Below are positions 54,056 through 62,687 of a stretch of 64,000 nt of DNA, piece by piece (positions within the stretch are counted from its first letter, which is position 1; each line of letters opens with the position of its first letter). This DNA is from JAZKHE01 sp040385525. GTDB lineage: Bacteria > Bacteroidota > Bacteroidia > UBA4408. The stretch lies in contig JAZKHE010000009.1 in NCBI GenBank assembly GCA_040385525.1, positions 242,306 to 306,305 on the forward strand. The letters run 5' to 3'. Position numbers and translations under genes: made by a program. The notes under the pieces were generated by a model. It was not told the origin of the DNA. It worked only from the letters and a program-made list of their open reading frames with translations, and searched no databases.

Positions 54056-54087
54056 ATAAAAACGCCTCTCAAATTGAGAGGCGTTTT
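54056..54087 (-). terminator. Terminator of the DUF5011 lipoprotein gene
   Basis: AAAACGCCTCTCAA and TTGAGAGGCGTTTT form a near-perfect 14-bp stem with T-rich flank on the minus strand, 20 bp past the stop at 54107. Confidence 0.85.
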
Positions 54088-54106
54088 ATATAAATTATAC
54101 TAAAAA

Positions 54107-54775
54107 TTATTTTTTAGTGTAAGTTCCTTTACCAGTAACAGTAGAACCGTTAGTAGTTTCAGTGTAGTTAATTACAAAAGATTTACCATCTTCAGCAACT
54201 GTTCCTGTACCTGCAAAAGTTCTGCTTGCTGGAGTAGAACCAGAAACATAAGTTTGGTTAGCAGCAACTTTAACATCAGTTCCTAAATCACCAGATAATT
54301 CCATAACAACACCAGCATTGCTATAGAAAGCAAATTTAGTACAAACGATAGAGTAATCGTTAGCGCTAGAAGTAGAAATGTTATCAGTGTATGGAGTAGA
54401 AGAAGATCCTACTAAATCAACAACATCATAAGAACCAACTAAAACTTTAGGAGAAACAACAACCCAAACTTCTCTAGTTGCAGTTCCTTCATTAGCTTTT
54501 TCGTCAGATACTTTATAAGTTACTGTGTATTTCCCAGCTTTTTTGTTATCAACAGCTGTAGTAGCATCGTTAGTTACGTTTGCAGAAACGTCACCATCTT
54601 CATTATCGTCAGCAGTAACACCAGCATCAGTATATGCTGAGCCTAAATCAATTTTTTCGATTGCATCACCTTTTAAAGTAATAATCGGAGCTTCTTCGTC
54701 TCCACCGCAAGATGTTAATACAACTGAACCACCAATAAATAATACAGTAGCTAAAGATAAAATTCTTTTTTTCAT
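54107..54775 (-). CDS. DUF5011 (HYR-like) lipoprotein
   Basis: 222 residues. The lipobox VVLTSC (Cys23) ends the signal MKKRILSLATVLFIGGSVVL. An Ig-like DUF5011 domain at about 30-110 has APIITLKGDAIEKIDLGSAY, TDAGVTADDNEDGDVSANV and GKYTVTYKVSDEKANEGTAT. A C-terminal beta domain (about 112-222) rich in Ser/Thr (ASRTFAGTGTVAEDGKSFVI) follows. A surface adhesive or structural role is likely. It has a strong promoter and terminator, suggesting good expression. Confidence 0.88.
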   Translation of the reverse strand: MKKRILSLATVLFIGGSVVLTSCGGDEEAPIITLKGDAIEKIDLGSAYTDAGVTADDNEDGDVSANVTNDATTAVDNKKAGKYTVTYKVSDEKANEGTATREVWVVVSPKVLVGSYDVVDLVGSSSTPYTDNISTSSANDYSIVCTKFAFYSNAGVVMELSGDLGTDVKVAANQTYVSGSTPASRTFAGTGTVAEDGKSFVINYTETTNGSTVTGKGTYTKK

Positions 54776-54820
54776 AATTTTTGTTTTTGGTTAATTTTAA
54801 AGTTTAAAGTAATAATGAAA

Positions 54821-54852
54821 CAAAAGTAAGTTGAATAAAACTATTTTCCAAA
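54821..54852 (-). promoter_or_regulatory. Promoter of the DUF5011 lipoprotein gene
   Basis: On the minus strand TTTG (54849-54852), 20 bp, TACTTTTG (54821-54828), an exact match to -33/-7. The start codon is about 45 bp downstream. Confidence 0.75.
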
Positions 54853-54995
54853 AAAATCGTGTCTCACTACCTAATATCAGTAATCTATGAAACTATTATA
54901 GATTTAATTACAAGTTATTTTTGGCATAAAAGCAATATTGGAATAAAAATATTTTTAATATATTGATAATCAGTTAATTAATTTTTATTAAAATA

Positions 54996-55028
54996 TTTGG
55001 AAGATATACTAAATATGCTTTACATTTG
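54996..55028 (+). promoter_or_regulatory. Promoter of the Ala/Lys-rich lipoprotein gene
   Basis: TTTG (54996-54999), 21 bp, TACATTTG (55021-55028) fit the phylum consensus. The start is 42 bp further on. Confidence 0.75.
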
Positions 55029-55069
55029 CGCCTAATTATTACTAACAATAACAAACAATTACTACGAAA

Positions 55070-55396
55070 ATGAAAAAAGTATTTTTATCTGCGATCGTTG
55101 CTGGTATGATGGCAATGGTAGCTTGCGGTCCTTCTGCTGAAGAAAAAGCTGCTGCTGAAAAAGCAAAACAAGATTCAATCGCTGCTGTTGAGGCTGCTAA
55201 AGCTGAGGCTGAAGCTGCTGCTGCAAAAGCAACTGCTGATTCTATTGCTACTGTTGAAGCTGCTGCAAAACAAAAAGCTATTGATGATTCTATCGCTGCT
55301 GCTGCTGCTGCACCGAAAAAAGGTGGTTCTGCTCCTAAAAAAGCAACTCAATCAGCTCCATCTACTACAATTAAAGCTGGTCAAGGAAAAGGTTAA
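55070..55396 (+). CDS. Small Ala/Lys-rich coiled-coil lipoprotein
   Basis: 108 residues. The lipobox MVAC (Cys19) ends the signal MKKVFLSAIVAGMMAMVAC. Residues about 23-90 are Ala, Glu, Lys and Asp in heptads with a recurring KxxxDSIAA(V/A)E motif (QDSIAAVEAAKAEAEAAAAK, ADSIATVEAAAKQKAIDDS), so a long helix or coiled coil. The tail is Lys/Gly/Ser-rich and may bind peptidoglycan or nucleic acid. It could be an abundant Lpp-like envelope tether, but this is inference. A consensus promoter and strong terminator flank it. Confidence 0.85.
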   Translation: MKKVFLSAIVAGMMAMVACGPSAEEKAAAEKAKQDSIAAVEAAKAEAEAAAAKATADSIATVEAAAKQKAIDDSIAAAAAAPKKGGSAPKKATQSAPSTTIKAGQGKG

Positions 55397-55412
55397 TCTT
55401 AACCCAACTTAT

Positions 55413-55448
55413 AAAAAAAGGAAACCAATTTGGTTTCCTTTTTTTTTG
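55413..55448 (+). terminator. Terminator of the Ala/Lys-rich lipoprotein gene
   Basis: AAAGGAAACC and GGTTTCCTTT form a 10-bp stem around AATT, followed by ten T, 17 bp after the stop. Confidence 0.9.
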
Positions 55449-55449
55449 T

Positions 55450-55744
55450 TCAAGCCCCTCCTAAATCCTCCCCAAAAGGGAGGACTTTTTGGACAATGCG
55501 TTTGTAATAGTTTTATATTTTCATTTTGCAGTTTGAATAAGCCACCTCTCCTTAAATTTGCGAGGTACGAAGCAATCCAATGGTTGTGATGAGATTCTTC
55601 GTTTTACTCAGAAGGACAAGCTATGTGTGCTAAACCTACAATACTTTTACCAAATAGTTATAACTGCTGATTTTGCATTTGCCTAACTCCCTCTCTTTTG
55701 GAGAGGGTTGGGGTGAGGCTTTGAGTTAGAGTTAGCGTGGCTTT
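55450..55744. repeat. Gene-free stretch with decayed dispersed repeats
   Basis: No gene seen. It has CCCCTCCTAAATCCTCCCC with AAAAGGGAGGACTTT (55455-55490), a block resembling a widely dispersed bacterial intergenic repeat (GAGGTACGAAGCAATCC ... GAGATTCTTCGTTTTACTCA, 55561-55608), and ACTCCCTCTC with GAGAGGGTTGGGGTGAGG (55687-55718), all familiar in Bacteroidota intergenic regions. They appear partly degraded and are not tandem. With the preceding terminator this accounts for the 348-bp gap before leuS. Confidence 0.6.
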
Positions 55745-58723
55745 TTAAACAACAATATTCACAATTTTTTTAGGGACAATAATTACTTTTTTAGGAGTTT
55801 TACCCTCTAAGTATTTTTGAGTATCTGCTAAAGCCATAACATGGTCTTCAATTTCTTTGGCAGTCATTGTTGCAGCTAACTCTAGCATAAAACGAGTTTT
55901 GCCATTAAACGAAACAGGATAATTTATTGTATCGTCAACTAAATAGCTTTCGTTAAAAGCAGGGAAAGTTGCAAATGTAATACTCTCTTTATTACCTAAT
56001 TGTTTCCATAACTCTTCGGCTATGTGTGGCGCGTATGGTGCTAATGTAATTAACAAAGGTTCTAAAATAGCGCGTTTATTACATTTTGCATCGGTTAACT
56101 CATTTACACAAATCATAAAATTACTAACCGAAGTATTAAACGAAAAACGCTCTATATCTTCTACAATTTTTTTAATGGTTTTGTGTAAAGTTTTTAATTC
56201 GGCTTTTGTTGGCTCGTCGTTGCTAACAACAAATTCGCCACTAGCATAAAACAAGCGCCACAGTTTTTTTAAGAAACCATGTACGCCTGTAATTCCGTTA
56301 GTGTTCCAAGGTTTTGAAAGTTCTAACGGACCTAAGAACATCTCGTACAAACGCAAAGTATCGGCGCCAAATTTATCGCAAATATCATCTGGAGATTCTA
56401 CATTCCATTTAGATTTTGACATCTTTTCTACCTCTTGGAATGTATAAAAATTTTTATCAGTTTCACTTATATTATCAATAACAGGTTCGCCATTAATGCC
56501 TTTATAAATATGAAATTCATTTTTATACCAAAAGCCATATTTTGTTGCGAATATGGAATTTTGATAATCATCAATTTTACTAATATCTAAAACTGAATTT
56601 TTCACATTTTGAATTGGTACATTTAAAACAGATAAATGTTCTAATTCATCAATTTTTGTATAGTTAGCTTTTGCAAATTCAATATTCTTAGCACTATAAT
56701 AAATATTTTTCGCAAAGAACCCTGGCATGTAAATATCTTTTTCGCAAAATAACTTGCCTACTAACTGTGATGAATTGTAATTTCCTCTATATATTTTCTC
56801 AGAAGTTCCAAGAATCATCCCTTGGTTAATCAACTTTTTAAAAGGTTCTTCTTTGGGAACTAACCCTAAGTCAAACAAAAATTTATTCCAAAAGCGAGAG
56901 TACAATAAATGCCCAGTTGCGTGTTCTGAGCCGCCAATATACAAATCTACATCTTGCCAATAGTTTATGCTTTGTTGGGAAGCAAACTCATTTTTGTTTT
57001 GGCTGTTCATATAGCGGTAAAAATACCAAGAGCTACCCGCCCAACCTGGCATAGTAGTGGTTTCAAATGTCCAATCTTTTGCTCTTGCTAATGGAGGTTC
57101 GCCATCTTCGGTAGGTAAATATTTATCTACTTCTGGCAAGACCAAAGGCAATTTATCTTCTGATAAAACTTTTGCTATTCCATTTTCAAAATAAACAGGA
57201 ATTGGCTCACCCCAATAGCGCTGACGACCAAATACTGCATCGCGCAAACGGAAATTTGTTTTACCTTTTCCTAAACTTTTTTCTTCAATTATGGCAATTG
57301 CTTTTTTAATAGCTTCTTTTACTTCTAAGCCATTTAAAAAATCAGAGTTAACTAGTTTTCCTTCTTTTGCATCGTAAGCTTCTTTTTCTAAATCGCCACC
57401 AGCAACAACTTCTTTTATGGGTAAATTAAAATATTTTGCAAATGCATAATCGCGTGTATCGTGAGCAGACACAGCCATAACAGCACCTGTTCCGTAACCA
57501 GCTAAAACATAATCACCAATCCAAACCGGAATTGGTTCGTTAGTAAAAGGATGCACTACATAAGCTCCGGTAAATTGTCCTGTTATTTTTTTTACATCAG
57601 CTTGGCGCTCTCTTTCAGATCGGTTTTTAGCATACAAAACGTATTCGTCAACAGCCTGTTTGTATTCATTAGTTGTTAATTCATTTACCAATTCGTGCTC
57701 TGGTGCTAATGTAACAAAGCTCACACCAAAAATGGTATCAGGGCGAGTTGTAAAAACTTCTATATAAACATCTTCAGGTTCTTCAGAAAAATCATTTGTA
57801 TTTGACTCAGAACTTATAACTAAGAAATTTCTATGTTTTAAACCACCTTGAACTTTAAACTTTAAACTCGTTCCAACAGAACGTCCAATCCAATTGCGTT
57901 GCGCTTCTTTAATCGATTCTGTCCAGTCTATAGTTTCTAAACCATCTAACAATCGTTGAGCATAAGCGGTAATGCGCATACTCCATTGTTTCATTAATTT
58001 GCGCTCAACAGGATGTCCGCCGCGTTCGCTCACGCCATCTTTTACTTCGTCGTTGGCTAACACAGTTCCCAATGCAGGGCACCAGTTTACCCACGCTTCG
58101 CTTAAATACGTTAAGCGATAATTCATTAAAATATCTTGTTGTTCTTTTTCAGAAAAAGCATTCCACTCAGTTGCGCTAAATATAGTTTCTTGCGAAGTAC
58201 AAGCTTTTACTTGAGCGTTTCCGTTTTTAGCAAATTCAGCAACTAAGGTTTCAATTTTTTCTGCTTTGTTAGTATTTGTGTTGTACCACGAATTAAACAA
58301 TTGAATAAAAATCCATTGTGTCCATTTGTAATAATCAGGATTTGAAGTTCTTACTTCTCTGTCCCAGTCAAACGAAAAACCAATTTTATCTAACTGTTCG
58401 CGGTAACGTGCAATATTTTGTTGGGTTGTAATGGCAGGATGTTGCCCTGTTTGAATAGCATATTGCTCAGCAGGTAAGCCAAAGCTGTCGTAACCCATTG
58501 GGTGCAACACATTAAAACCTTTTAAGCGTTTGTATCGAGCGTATATATCGCTAGCAATATAACCAAGCGGGTGCCCAACATGTAAGCCAGCGCCCGATGG
58601 ATATGGAAACATATCTAACACATAATATTTGGGTTTATTCGATTTTTCTTCTGCTTTAAAAGTTTTGTTATCAGCCCAATATTTTTGCCAATCTTGCTCT
58701 ATTGTTTTAAAATTGTATTCCAT
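55745..58723 (-). CDS. leuS: Leucyl-tRNA synthetase
   Basis: 992 residues, class I aminoacyl-tRNA synthetase charging tRNA-Leu. The HIGH-type motif is in FPYPSGAGLHVGHPLGYIA (near 45-55) and the KMSKS motif in EVEKMSKSKWNVESPDDIC (near 767). The CP1 editing domain spans about 230-480 (TTRPDTIFGVSFVTLAPEHE, then GYGTGAVMAVSAHDTRDYAF). About 130 residues separate the GMILG block from KMSKS, compared with roughly 60 in E. coli, so there is an insertion. It is followed by an AT-rich gap and divergent ftsX. Confidence 0.97.
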   Translation of the reverse strand: MEYNFKTIEQDWQKYWADNKTFKAEEKSNKPKYYVLDMFPYPSGAGLHVGHPLGYIASDIYARYKRLKGFNVLHPMGYDSFGLPAEQYAIQTGQHPAITTQQNIARYREQLDKIGFSFDWDREVRTSNPDYYKWTQWIFIQLFNSWYNTNTNKAEKIETLVAEFAKNGNAQVKACTSQETIFSATEWNAFSEKEQQDILMNYRLTYLSEAWVNWCPALGTVLANDEVKDGVSERGGHPVERKLMKQWSMRITAYAQRLLDGLETIDWTESIKEAQRNWIGRSVGTSLKFKVQGGLKHRNFLVISSESNTNDFSEEPEDVYIEVFTTRPDTIFGVSFVTLAPEHELVNELTTNEYKQAVDEYVLYAKNRSERERQADVKKITGQFTGAYVVHPFTNEPIPVWIGDYVLAGYGTGAVMAVSAHDTRDYAFAKYFNLPIKEVVAGGDLEKEAYDAKEGKLVNSDFLNGLEVKEAIKKAIAIIEEKSLGKGKTNFRLRDAVFGRQRYWGEPIPVYFENGIAKVLSEDKLPLVLPEVDKYLPTEDGEPPLARAKDWTFETTTMPGWAGSSWYFYRYMNSQNKNEFASQQSINYWQDVDLYIGGSEHATGHLLYSRFWNKFLFDLGLVPKEEPFKKLINQGMILGTSEKIYRGNYNSSQLVGKLFCEKDIYMPGFFAKNIYYSAKNIEFAKANYTKIDELEHLSVLNVPIQNVKNSVLDISKIDDYQNSIFATKYGFWYKNEFHIYKGINGEPVIDNISETDKNFYTFQEVEKMSKSKWNVESPDDICDKFGADTLRLYEMFLGPLELSKPWNTNGITGVHGFLKKLWRLFYASGEFVVSNDEPTKAELKTLHKTIKKIVEDIERFSFNTSVSNFMICVNELTDAKCNKRAILEPLLITLAPYAPHIAEELWKQLGNKESITFATFPAFNESYLVDDTINYPVSFNGKTRFMLELAATMTAKEIEDHVMALADTQKYLEGKTPKKVIIVPKKIVNIVV

Positions 58724-58855
58724 ATGCTTAAATAAAATTGTTTACAAAGTTAATAAAATTAGGCATTTTACAAGTTTTTGAAGGACTTGTTAAAAAACTA
58801 AAAATCAAAAAAATATTTGCACGATATTTTGTTATATTTGTGCTTCATAAATAGT

Positions 58856-59734
58856 ATGTCAGAAGAAGCTGAAAAAATAGAACGTAGAAGTGTAAAGTCT
58901 AATTACATTACAGTAATTATTAGTGTATCATTAGTTTTGTTTATGCTAGGTTTGATAGGATTATTGGTTATTCACGCAAAAAAATTGGGCGATTATTTTA
59001 AAGAAAACATTGTTTTAATGGTTTTTATTAAAGATGATGTAAAAGATTTTGAAATTAAGCAATTGCAAAAATCGTTAGAAACTAATTCAAATATTAGAAG
59101 CGTTAGCTTTGTTACCAAAGATCAAGCAGCCGCACAATTAAAGAATGATTTGGGCGAAGATTTTATTTCTTTTTTAGGAGCAAATCCATTAAATGCTTCT
59201 TTAGAATTACGTTTAAAAGCAGATTTTGCAACTACAATAAATATTCAAAAATTAGAAAACGATTTAATGGCAAGTCCATTAGTTAAGGAAGTGTATTATC
59301 AAAAATCGTTGGTAGAGTTTGTAAACGAAAACGTAAAAAAAATAAGTCTATTTGTTTTTGGATTTTGTGGAGTGTTAATCATCATTTCATTAAGTTTAAT
59401 TAACAACTCTATTCGTTTGGCTATTTATTCAAAACGTTTTTTAATAAAAACTATGCAATTAGTTGGGGCAACTCAACGTTTTATCCGCGTGCCATTTATT
59501 TTAAGAAGCATTCGCCATGGAATAATTGGTGGCTTAGTAGCTTGTGGTTTATTAGCAGGAGTATTGTATGCTTTGTTACAAAGAATTCCTGAGTTAAAAG
59601 AGTTGCAAGATTATACCTTATTGGGCGTTCTTTTTGGTGCTATTTTTGTAACAGGAATATTAATTACATGGCTTTCTACCTACTTTGCAGTTAGAAAATA
59701 TTTACGATTAAAAACAGACGATTTATATTATTAA
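58856..59734 (+). CDS. ftsX: Cell division protein FtsX
   Basis: 292 residues from the ATG at 58856; an in-frame TTG at 58817 would add 13 odd residues. FtsX is the membrane part of the FtsEX complex, which links cytokinesis to peptidoglycan hydrolase activation. It has an N-terminal helix (about 22-44), a periplasmic loop (about 50-155, with ENIVLMVFIKDDVKDFEIKQ and PLVKEVYYQKSLVEFVNENV) and three C-terminal helices. FtsE is not adjacent, as usual in this phylum. A TATATTTG lies 15 bp upstream of the start. DUF3098 follows by 2 bp. Confidence 0.93.
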   Translation: MSEEAEKIERRSVKSNYITVIISVSLVLFMLGLIGLLVIHAKKLGDYFKENIVLMVFIKDDVKDFEIKQLQKSLETNSNIRSVSFVTKDQAAAQLKNDLGEDFISFLGANPLNASLELRLKADFATTINIQKLENDLMASPLVKEVYYQKSLVEFVNENVKKISLFVFGFCGVLIIISLSLINNSIRLAIYSKRFLIKTMQLVGATQRFIRVPFILRSIRHGIIGGLVACGLLAGVLYALLQRIPELKELQDYTLLGVLFGAIFVTGILITWLSTYFAVRKYLRLKTDDLYY

Positions 59735-59736
59735 AT

Positions 59737-60018
59737 ATGGCAAAATCTAAAACTGAATCAGCTTCAAAAACTGAAACAAAAAAAGTAGAAAATAATGCAG
59801 GCTTTGCATTTGGTAAAGAAAATTATAAATGGATGCTAATTGGTTTAGCAGTAATTGCACTAGGCTACATTTTAATGATAGGTGGTGGTTCAGAAGATCC
59901 AAATGTATTTACTGGCGATAAATTATTTAATTTTCAGCGTTTAACACTTTCTCCAATATTAATTTTAGCGGGTTTTGTAATAGAGATTTTTGCTATCATG
60001 AAAAAATCGAAAGACTAA
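59737..60018 (+). CDS. DUF3098 small membrane protein
   Basis: 93 residues. A charged N-terminus (KSKTESASKTETKKVENNAG) precedes two hydrophobic helices (about 31-50, YKWMLIGLAVIALGYILMIG, and about 67-87, LILAGFVIEIFAIM). GGGSEDPNVFTGDKLFNFQR between them is the DUF3098 signature. Function unknown, but its fixed place between ftsX and uppP in Bacteroidota suggests a link with cell wall synthesis or division. Confidence 0.92.
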   Translation: MAKSKTESASKTETKKVENNAGFAFGKENYKWMLIGLAVIALGYILMIGGGSEDPNVFTGDKLFNFQRLTLSPILILAGFVIEIFAIMKKSKD

Positions 60019-60021
60019 TTA

Positions 60022-60819
60022 ATGGGCATTTTTGAAGCTATTGTTTTAGCTATTATTGAAGGAGTTACTGAGTTTTTGCCTGTTTCTTCTACAGGGCACA
60101 TGATTATTGGTTCTTCTGTGATGGGCATTGCACAAGAAGATTTCACAAAATTATTTACAGTTGCCATTCAGTTTGGTGCTATATTGTCGGTAGTAGTTTT
60201 GTATTGGAAACAATTTTTTAAGAGTTTCGATTTTTATATAAAATTATTGGTTGCATTTATTCCAGCAGCTATTTTTGGTAAATTGTTTAGCGATTATATC
60301 GATGCATTATTAGAAAACGTAATAGCTGTAGCCGTTACCTTATTGTTAGGCGGAATAGTTTTATTATTTGTAGATAAATGGTTTGCGAAAAACGAAAATG
60401 CAACAAACGATACTGAAATAAATTTGCCAAAAGCTTTTAAAATTGGATTGTTTCAATGTATTGCAATGATACCAGGAGTATCGCGTTCGGCAGCATCAAT
60501 AATTGGAGGTTTAACACAAGGTTTAAATAGAAAAGTAGCAGCAGAATTTTCTTTCTTTTTAGCTGTGCCAACTATGTTTGCAGCCACCGCTTACAAATTA
60601 TATAAGTTTTACAAAGAAGGTGGCGGAATTACAAGTGATGAAATTAATATTTTAATTATTGGTAACATTGCAGCGTTTATTGTTGCTTTAATAGCAATAA
60701 AATCCTTTATTTCATTATTAACTAAATATGGTTTTAAGGCATTTGGTTACTACCGTATTGTATTAGGAATTGTACTCATTATCCTATATTTTGCAGGTAT
60801 TCCATTAAGTGTGGTTTAA
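60022..60819 (+). CDS. uppP: Undecaprenyl-diphosphatase (BacA type)
   Basis: Dephosphorylates undecaprenyl pyrophosphate to the carrier lipid used in peptidoglycan synthesis; overproduction gives bacitracin resistance. 265 residues with about eight helices. The two conserved motifs are EGVTEFLPVSSTGHMIIGSS (near 14-33) and IPGVSRSAASIIGGLTQGLN (near 152-171). It is 3 bp after DUF3098 and 2 bp before truB in a tight operon. Confidence 0.97.
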   Translation: MGIFEAIVLAIIEGVTEFLPVSSTGHMIIGSSVMGIAQEDFTKLFTVAIQFGAILSVVVLYWKQFFKSFDFYIKLLVAFIPAAIFGKLFSDYIDALLENVIAVAVTLLLGGIVLLFVDKWFAKNENATNDTEINLPKAFKIGLFQCIAMIPGVSRSAASIIGGLTQGLNRKVAAEFSFFLAVPTMFAATAYKLYKFYKEGGGITSDEINILIIGNIAAFIVALIAIKSFISLLTKYGFKAFGYYRIVLGIVLIILYFAGIPLSVV

Positions 60820-60821
60820 TT

Positions 60822-61535
60822 ATGGAAATCACTCCCGAAGAATTTACTACCGGCTCCGTTTTATTAATTGATAAACCATTGCATTGGACCTCCTTTCAGG
60901 CAGTGAACAAAATAAAATGGTTGCTAAAAAGTAAGTTGAAAATTAAAACAAAAGTTGGACATGCTGGCACTTTAGATCCGCTCGCAACAGGCTTGTTAAT
61001 TGTTTGTACAGGAAAAAAAACAAAGTCAATAGAGAGTTACCAGGCACAACAAAAAGAATACACGGGCACTTTTTATATTGGCGCAACCACACCTTGTTTC
61101 GATTTAGAAAAAGAAATTGATTTTACTTTTCCAACAGAACATATAAGCGAAACGTTATTGCATGAAACCACAAAACAATTTGTTGGTAAAATTCAGCAAG
61201 TTCCTCCTATATTTTCTGCTGTAAAAGTTGATGGTAAACGCGCTTACGATATTGCCAGAGCAGGTGGAGAAGCTATTATTAAACCTAAAGAAATTGAAAT
61301 TTATAGTTTTGAGTTAACGCGTATAGCTTTACCCGAAGTCGATTTTAAAGTAACCTGTACCAAAGGGACTTACATTCGCTCTTTAGCTAGAGATTTTGGT
61401 TTAGCCTTAAATTCGGGTGCGCATTTAATTGCATTAAGAAGGACAAAAATTGGCGATTTTTCGGTTGAAAATGCTTTTTCGATTGAAGATTTTCAGCATT
61501 CGATTGAAAAACTGGCTTCTGAAGCTAAAATTTAA
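60822..61535 (+). CDS. truB: tRNA pseudouridine(55) synthase
   Basis: Makes pseudouridine 55 in the T loop of tRNAs. 237 residues. The catalytic block KTKVGHAGTLDPLATGLLIV (Asp near 50) and VPPIFSAVKVDGKRAYDIAR, CTKGTYIRSLARDFGLALNS are diagnostic. The short length, without a C-terminal PUA domain, is usual in Bacteroidota. Located 2 bp after uppP. Confidence 0.97.
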   Translation: MEITPEEFTTGSVLLIDKPLHWTSFQAVNKIKWLLKSKLKIKTKVGHAGTLDPLATGLLIVCTGKKTKSIESYQAQQKEYTGTFYIGATTPCFDLEKEIDFTFPTEHISETLLHETTKQFVGKIQQVPPIFSAVKVDGKRAYDIARAGGEAIIKPKEIEIYSFELTRIALPEVDFKVTCTKGTYIRSLARDFGLALNSGAHLIALRRTKIGDFSVENAFSIEDFQHSIEKLASEAKI

Positions 61536-61603
61536 TTTTTTAGTTCTTTTTGGCTAAAAAATGATTACATTTGCACTCCTAACATAAAAATTTATCCCGT
61601 AAG

Positions 61604-62653
61604 ATGAAATTATCTCAATTCAGCTTCAACCTACCAAAGGAGCTAATCACAGAAGAACCTACAAAAAACAGAGACGAATCACGTTTAATGGTTATTAACC
61701 GTAAAACGGGTAAAATAGAGCATAAAATCTTTAAAGATTTATTAAACTATTTTGATGATGGTGACGTAATGATTTTAAACGACACCAAAGTTTTTCCTGC
61801 ACGTATGTATGGAAACAAAGAAAAAACTGGCGCTAAAATAGAAGTGTTTTTACTACGCGAATTAAATCGCGAAAGCCGTTTATGGGATGTTTTAGTAGAT
61901 CCTGCTCGTAAAATTCGTATTGGAAATAAATTATATTTTGGCGAAGACGATAGTTTGGTTGCCGAAGTAATTGATAATACTACATCAAGAGGAAGAACGT
62001 TACGTTTTTTATTTGATGGACCTTTTGAAGAATTTAAAGCTACAATTGAAGCTTTAGGTCAAACACCATTGCCTAAATACATTAAAAGAAAACCAACTGA
62101 AGAAGATGCTGAGCGTTACCAAACTGTGTTTGCTAAAAACGAAGGCGCGGTAGCTGCACCAACAGCAGGTTTACACTTTAGCAGAGAGTTGCTTAAACGT
62201 TTAGAATTAAAAGGAGTTAATCTTGCAAATATTACTTTACACGTTGGTTTAGGAACATTTAGACCTGTTGAAGTAGAAGATTTAACAAAGCACAAAATGG
62301 ATTCGGAGCAAACAATTATTTCGGCTGAAACTGCTGATTTAGTTAATAAAGCTATTGAAAATAAAAAAAGAGTTTGTGCAGTAGGAACTACAGTAATGCG
62401 TTCTATCGAAACTTCTGTATCGAGCACAGGTTTATTAAAACCATTTGATGGTTGGACAAATAAATTTGTTTTTCCTCCTTACGATTTTAGTGTAGCAAAT
62501 TGTATGATTTCTAATTTCCATTTACCAGAATCAACTTTATTAATGCAAGTTGCTGCTTTTGGAGGATATGATTTAGTTATGGAAGCCTACAAACAAGCCG
62601 TAAAAGAAAAATATAGATTTTTATCGTATGGCGATGCCATGCTAATTTTATAA
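61604..62653 (+). CDS. queA: S-adenosylmethionine:tRNA ribosyltransferase-isomerase
   Basis: Transfers and isomerises the ribose of S-adenosylmethionine onto preQ1-tRNA to make epoxyqueuosine. 349 residues. LPKELITEEPTKNRDESRLM, VMILNDTKVFPARMYGNKEK, VAAPTAGLHFSRELLKRLEL and HVGLGTFRPVEVEDLTKHKM are QueA signatures. A TACATTTG lies 31 bp upstream of the start. The terminator of this gene runs directly into the ispD start codon. No other queuosine gene is present. Confidence 0.97.
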   Translation: MKLSQFSFNLPKELITEEPTKNRDESRLMVINRKTGKIEHKIFKDLLNYFDDGDVMILNDTKVFPARMYGNKEKTGAKIEVFLLRELNRESRLWDVLVDPARKIRIGNKLYFGEDDSLVAEVIDNTTSRGRTLRFLFDGPFEEFKATIEALGQTPLPKYIKRKPTEEDAERYQTVFAKNEGAVAAPTAGLHFSRELLKRLELKGVNLANITLHVGLGTFRPVEVEDLTKHKMDSEQTIISAETADLVNKAIENKKRVCAVGTTVMRSIETSVSSTGLLKPFDGWTNKFVFPPYDFSVANCMISNFHLPESTLLMQVAAFGGYDLVMEAYKQAVKEKYRFLSYGDAMLIL

Positions 62654-62656
62654 AAA

Positions 62657-62687
62657 AAATCATCCCGACTTTTAGTCGGGATTTTTT
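62657..62687 (+). terminator. Terminator between queA and ispD
   Basis: ATCCCGAC-TTTTA-GTCGGGAT followed by TTTTTT ends one base before or at the ATG of ispD (62688). It is a normal-looking rho-independent terminator, but its T-tract abuts the next start codon. Confidence 0.85.

Noticed and set aside
55188..55589. A Leu-rich frame in +1 to the Ala/Lys-rich lipoprotein.
   Set aside because: It is the shifted reading of the GCT/AAA repeats and runs across the terminator.
58816..58840. A full promoter for ftsX (TTTG, 13 bp, TATATTTG), and the same 13-bp layout before queA (61549-61573).
   Set aside because: The -7 boxes fit, but the 13-bp spacer is shorter than the 17-21 bp expected, so I do not annotate them as promoters.
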